This document shows, one piece after another, positions 63,365-64,000 of a stretch of 64,000 nt of DNA. This DNA is from Mycobacterium sp. WUMAC-067 (GTDB taxonomy: Bacteria > Actinomycetota > Actinomycetes > Mycobacteriales > Mycobacteriaceae). A program made the position numbers and the translations under genes. Positions within the stretch are counted from its first letter, which is position 1. Each line of letters opens with the position of its first letter. Under the pieces are notes generated by a model. The model made no database searches, was not told the DNA's origin, and saw only the letters and a list, made by a program, of their open reading frames with translations. The DNA lies in the NCBI RefSeq assembly GCF_020217485.1, contig NZ_JAEKMI010000003.1:1-64000 (forward strand), written 5' to 3'.

Positions 63365-64000
63365 GTGCCGTACGACGCACCCGCCCGCAATCTCGACTTC
63401 CCGCGCGAACAAACCCCGCGCGGGAAGTACTGGTGGGTGCGCTGGGTCATCCTCGGGATGGTTGCCATCGTGCTTGCCGTCGAGGTTTCCCTGGGCTGGG
63501 ATCAGCTGGCCAAAGCCTGGATGAGCCTGTACGAGGCGAACTGGTGGTGGTTGCTCGCCTCCGTTGTCGCGGCGGCCGCGTCGATGCACAGCTTTGCTCA
63601 GATCCAGCGCACCCTGCTCAAGTCGGCCGGCGTGCACGTCAAGCAGCTGCGCTCGGAGGCCGCGTTCTATGCCGCCAACTCGCTGAGCACCACGCTGCCC
63701 GGCGGGCCCGTGCTGTCGGCGACGTTCCTGTTCCGGCAGCAGCGGCTCTGGGGCGCCTCGACCGTGGTGGCGTCGTGGCAGCTGGTGATGTCGGGCGTGC
63801 TGCAGGCGGTGGGATTGGCGTTGCTCGGGTTGGGCGGCGCCTTCCTGCTGGGCGCGAAGAACAACCCGTTCTCGTTGCTGTTCACGCTCGGCGGTTTCGT
63901 CGCCCTGCTGCTGCTGGCGCAGGCCGTCGCGTCGCGGCCGGAGCTGATCGAAGGCATCGGCAGCCGGGTCCTGGCCTGGGTCAACTCGGTGCGCGGCAAG
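63365..64000 (+). CDS. Flippase-like integral membrane protein, 5' part (Rv0204c type)
   Basis: The frame from GTG 63365 stays open to the window edge (212 codons; the complete protein is about 410 aa). The start is followed by a short cytosolic lead and membrane helices VRWVILGMVAIVLAVEV, WWWLLASVVAAAASM, LVMSGVLQAVGLALLGLGGAFLL and LFTLGGFVALLLLAQAV. The segment AAFYAANSLSTTLPGGPVLSATFLFRQ is typical of the lysylphosphatidylglycerol-synthase transmembrane (UPF0104) family. It is divergent from the AI-2E permease (157 bp). Truncated by the window, not by mutation. Confidence 0.82.
   Translation, partial: MPYDAPARNLDFPREQTPRGKYWWVRWVILGMVAIVLAVEVSLGWDQLAKAWMSLYEANWWWLLASVVAAAASMHSFAQIQRTLLKSAGVHVKQLRSEAAFYAANSLSTTLPGGPVLSATFLFRQQRLWGASTVVASWQLVMSGVLQAVGLALLGLGGAFLLGAKNNPFSLLFTLGGFVALLLLAQAVASRPELIEGIGSRVLAWVNSVRGK

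Noticed and set aside
1..64000. CRISPR arrays, tRNA, rRNA, insertion sequences, phage genes, plasmid origins
   Set aside because: No repeat-spacer arrangement, tRNA cloverleaf, transposase or integrase motif was seen by eye; the 18-23 kb insert has no mobility gene.

Overview
The window is high-GC actinobacterial chromosome, and its gene content and order mark it as a slow-growing non-tuberculous Mycobacterium of the M. avium complex type. The species call is inference. From about 7 kb to the right end, many genes match, in reverse order, the M. tuberculosis block Rv0234c down to Rv0204c: gabD1, R2lox (Rv0233), TetR (Rv0232), fadE4, php, Rv0228, Rv0227c (pgfA), Rv0226c, Rv0225, Rv0224c, Rv0223c, echA1, the Rv0221 wax-ester synthase, lipC, lipW, Rv0216, fadE3, fadD4, pckA, Rv0210, Rv0209, trmB, Rv0207c, mmpL3, Rv0205 and Rv0204c. 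These matches were made from memory of the families and gene order, not by a search.

Layout. 1-7 kb: NAD-dependent formate dehydrogenase with a LysR regulator, small DUF genes, a cysteine-rich HTH regulator, two small membrane proteins and an AlsS-like acetolactate synthase. 7-12 kb: gabD1, then fadE4-tetR-R2lox on the minus strand with a palindrome that fits the mycobacterial CRP consensus. 12-18 kb: a GH15 glycosidase/DUF5996 pair, then a php lactonase-CoA ligase-YbjN run. 18-23 kb: a 4.9-kb accessory insert lying between two imperfect copies of the ybjN 3' end. It holds an LLM flavin oxidoreductase, a frameshifted SDR, a truncated hydrolase, an Lrp-type regulator, an O-methyltransferase and an SRPBCC protein. 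23-33 kb: envelope genes (acyltransferase, PgfA, multi-span membrane protein, glycosyltransferase, DedA, TerC) plus a methyltransferase and an aldehyde dehydrogenase. 33-52 kb: lipid and CoA metabolism (two TetR genes, three acyl-CoA ligase or hydratase sets, esterases, wax-ester synthase, an unusual CoA-transferase, fadE3, fadD4). 52-64 kb: a GAF-GGDEF diguanylate cyclase, pckA, two GTPase-like genes with degenerate P-loops, trmB, a NYN protein, mmpL3, an AI-2E-type permease and the start of a flippase-like membrane protein.

How the genes work together. The main theme is lipid and CoA-ester chemistry (acyl-CoA ligases, dehydrogenases, hydratases, esterases) next to envelope export (MmpL3, PgfA). 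The core genes are interrupted at about nine points by blocks that I do not place in the M. tuberculosis order. No tRNA, rRNA, CRISPR array, integrase or transposase was seen. The strongest leads are the repeat-bracketed insert at 17983-22969, the CRP-like site at 10223-10242, the CoA-transferase with apparently swapped segments and no evident catalytic Asp, and the paired degenerate P-loop proteins.
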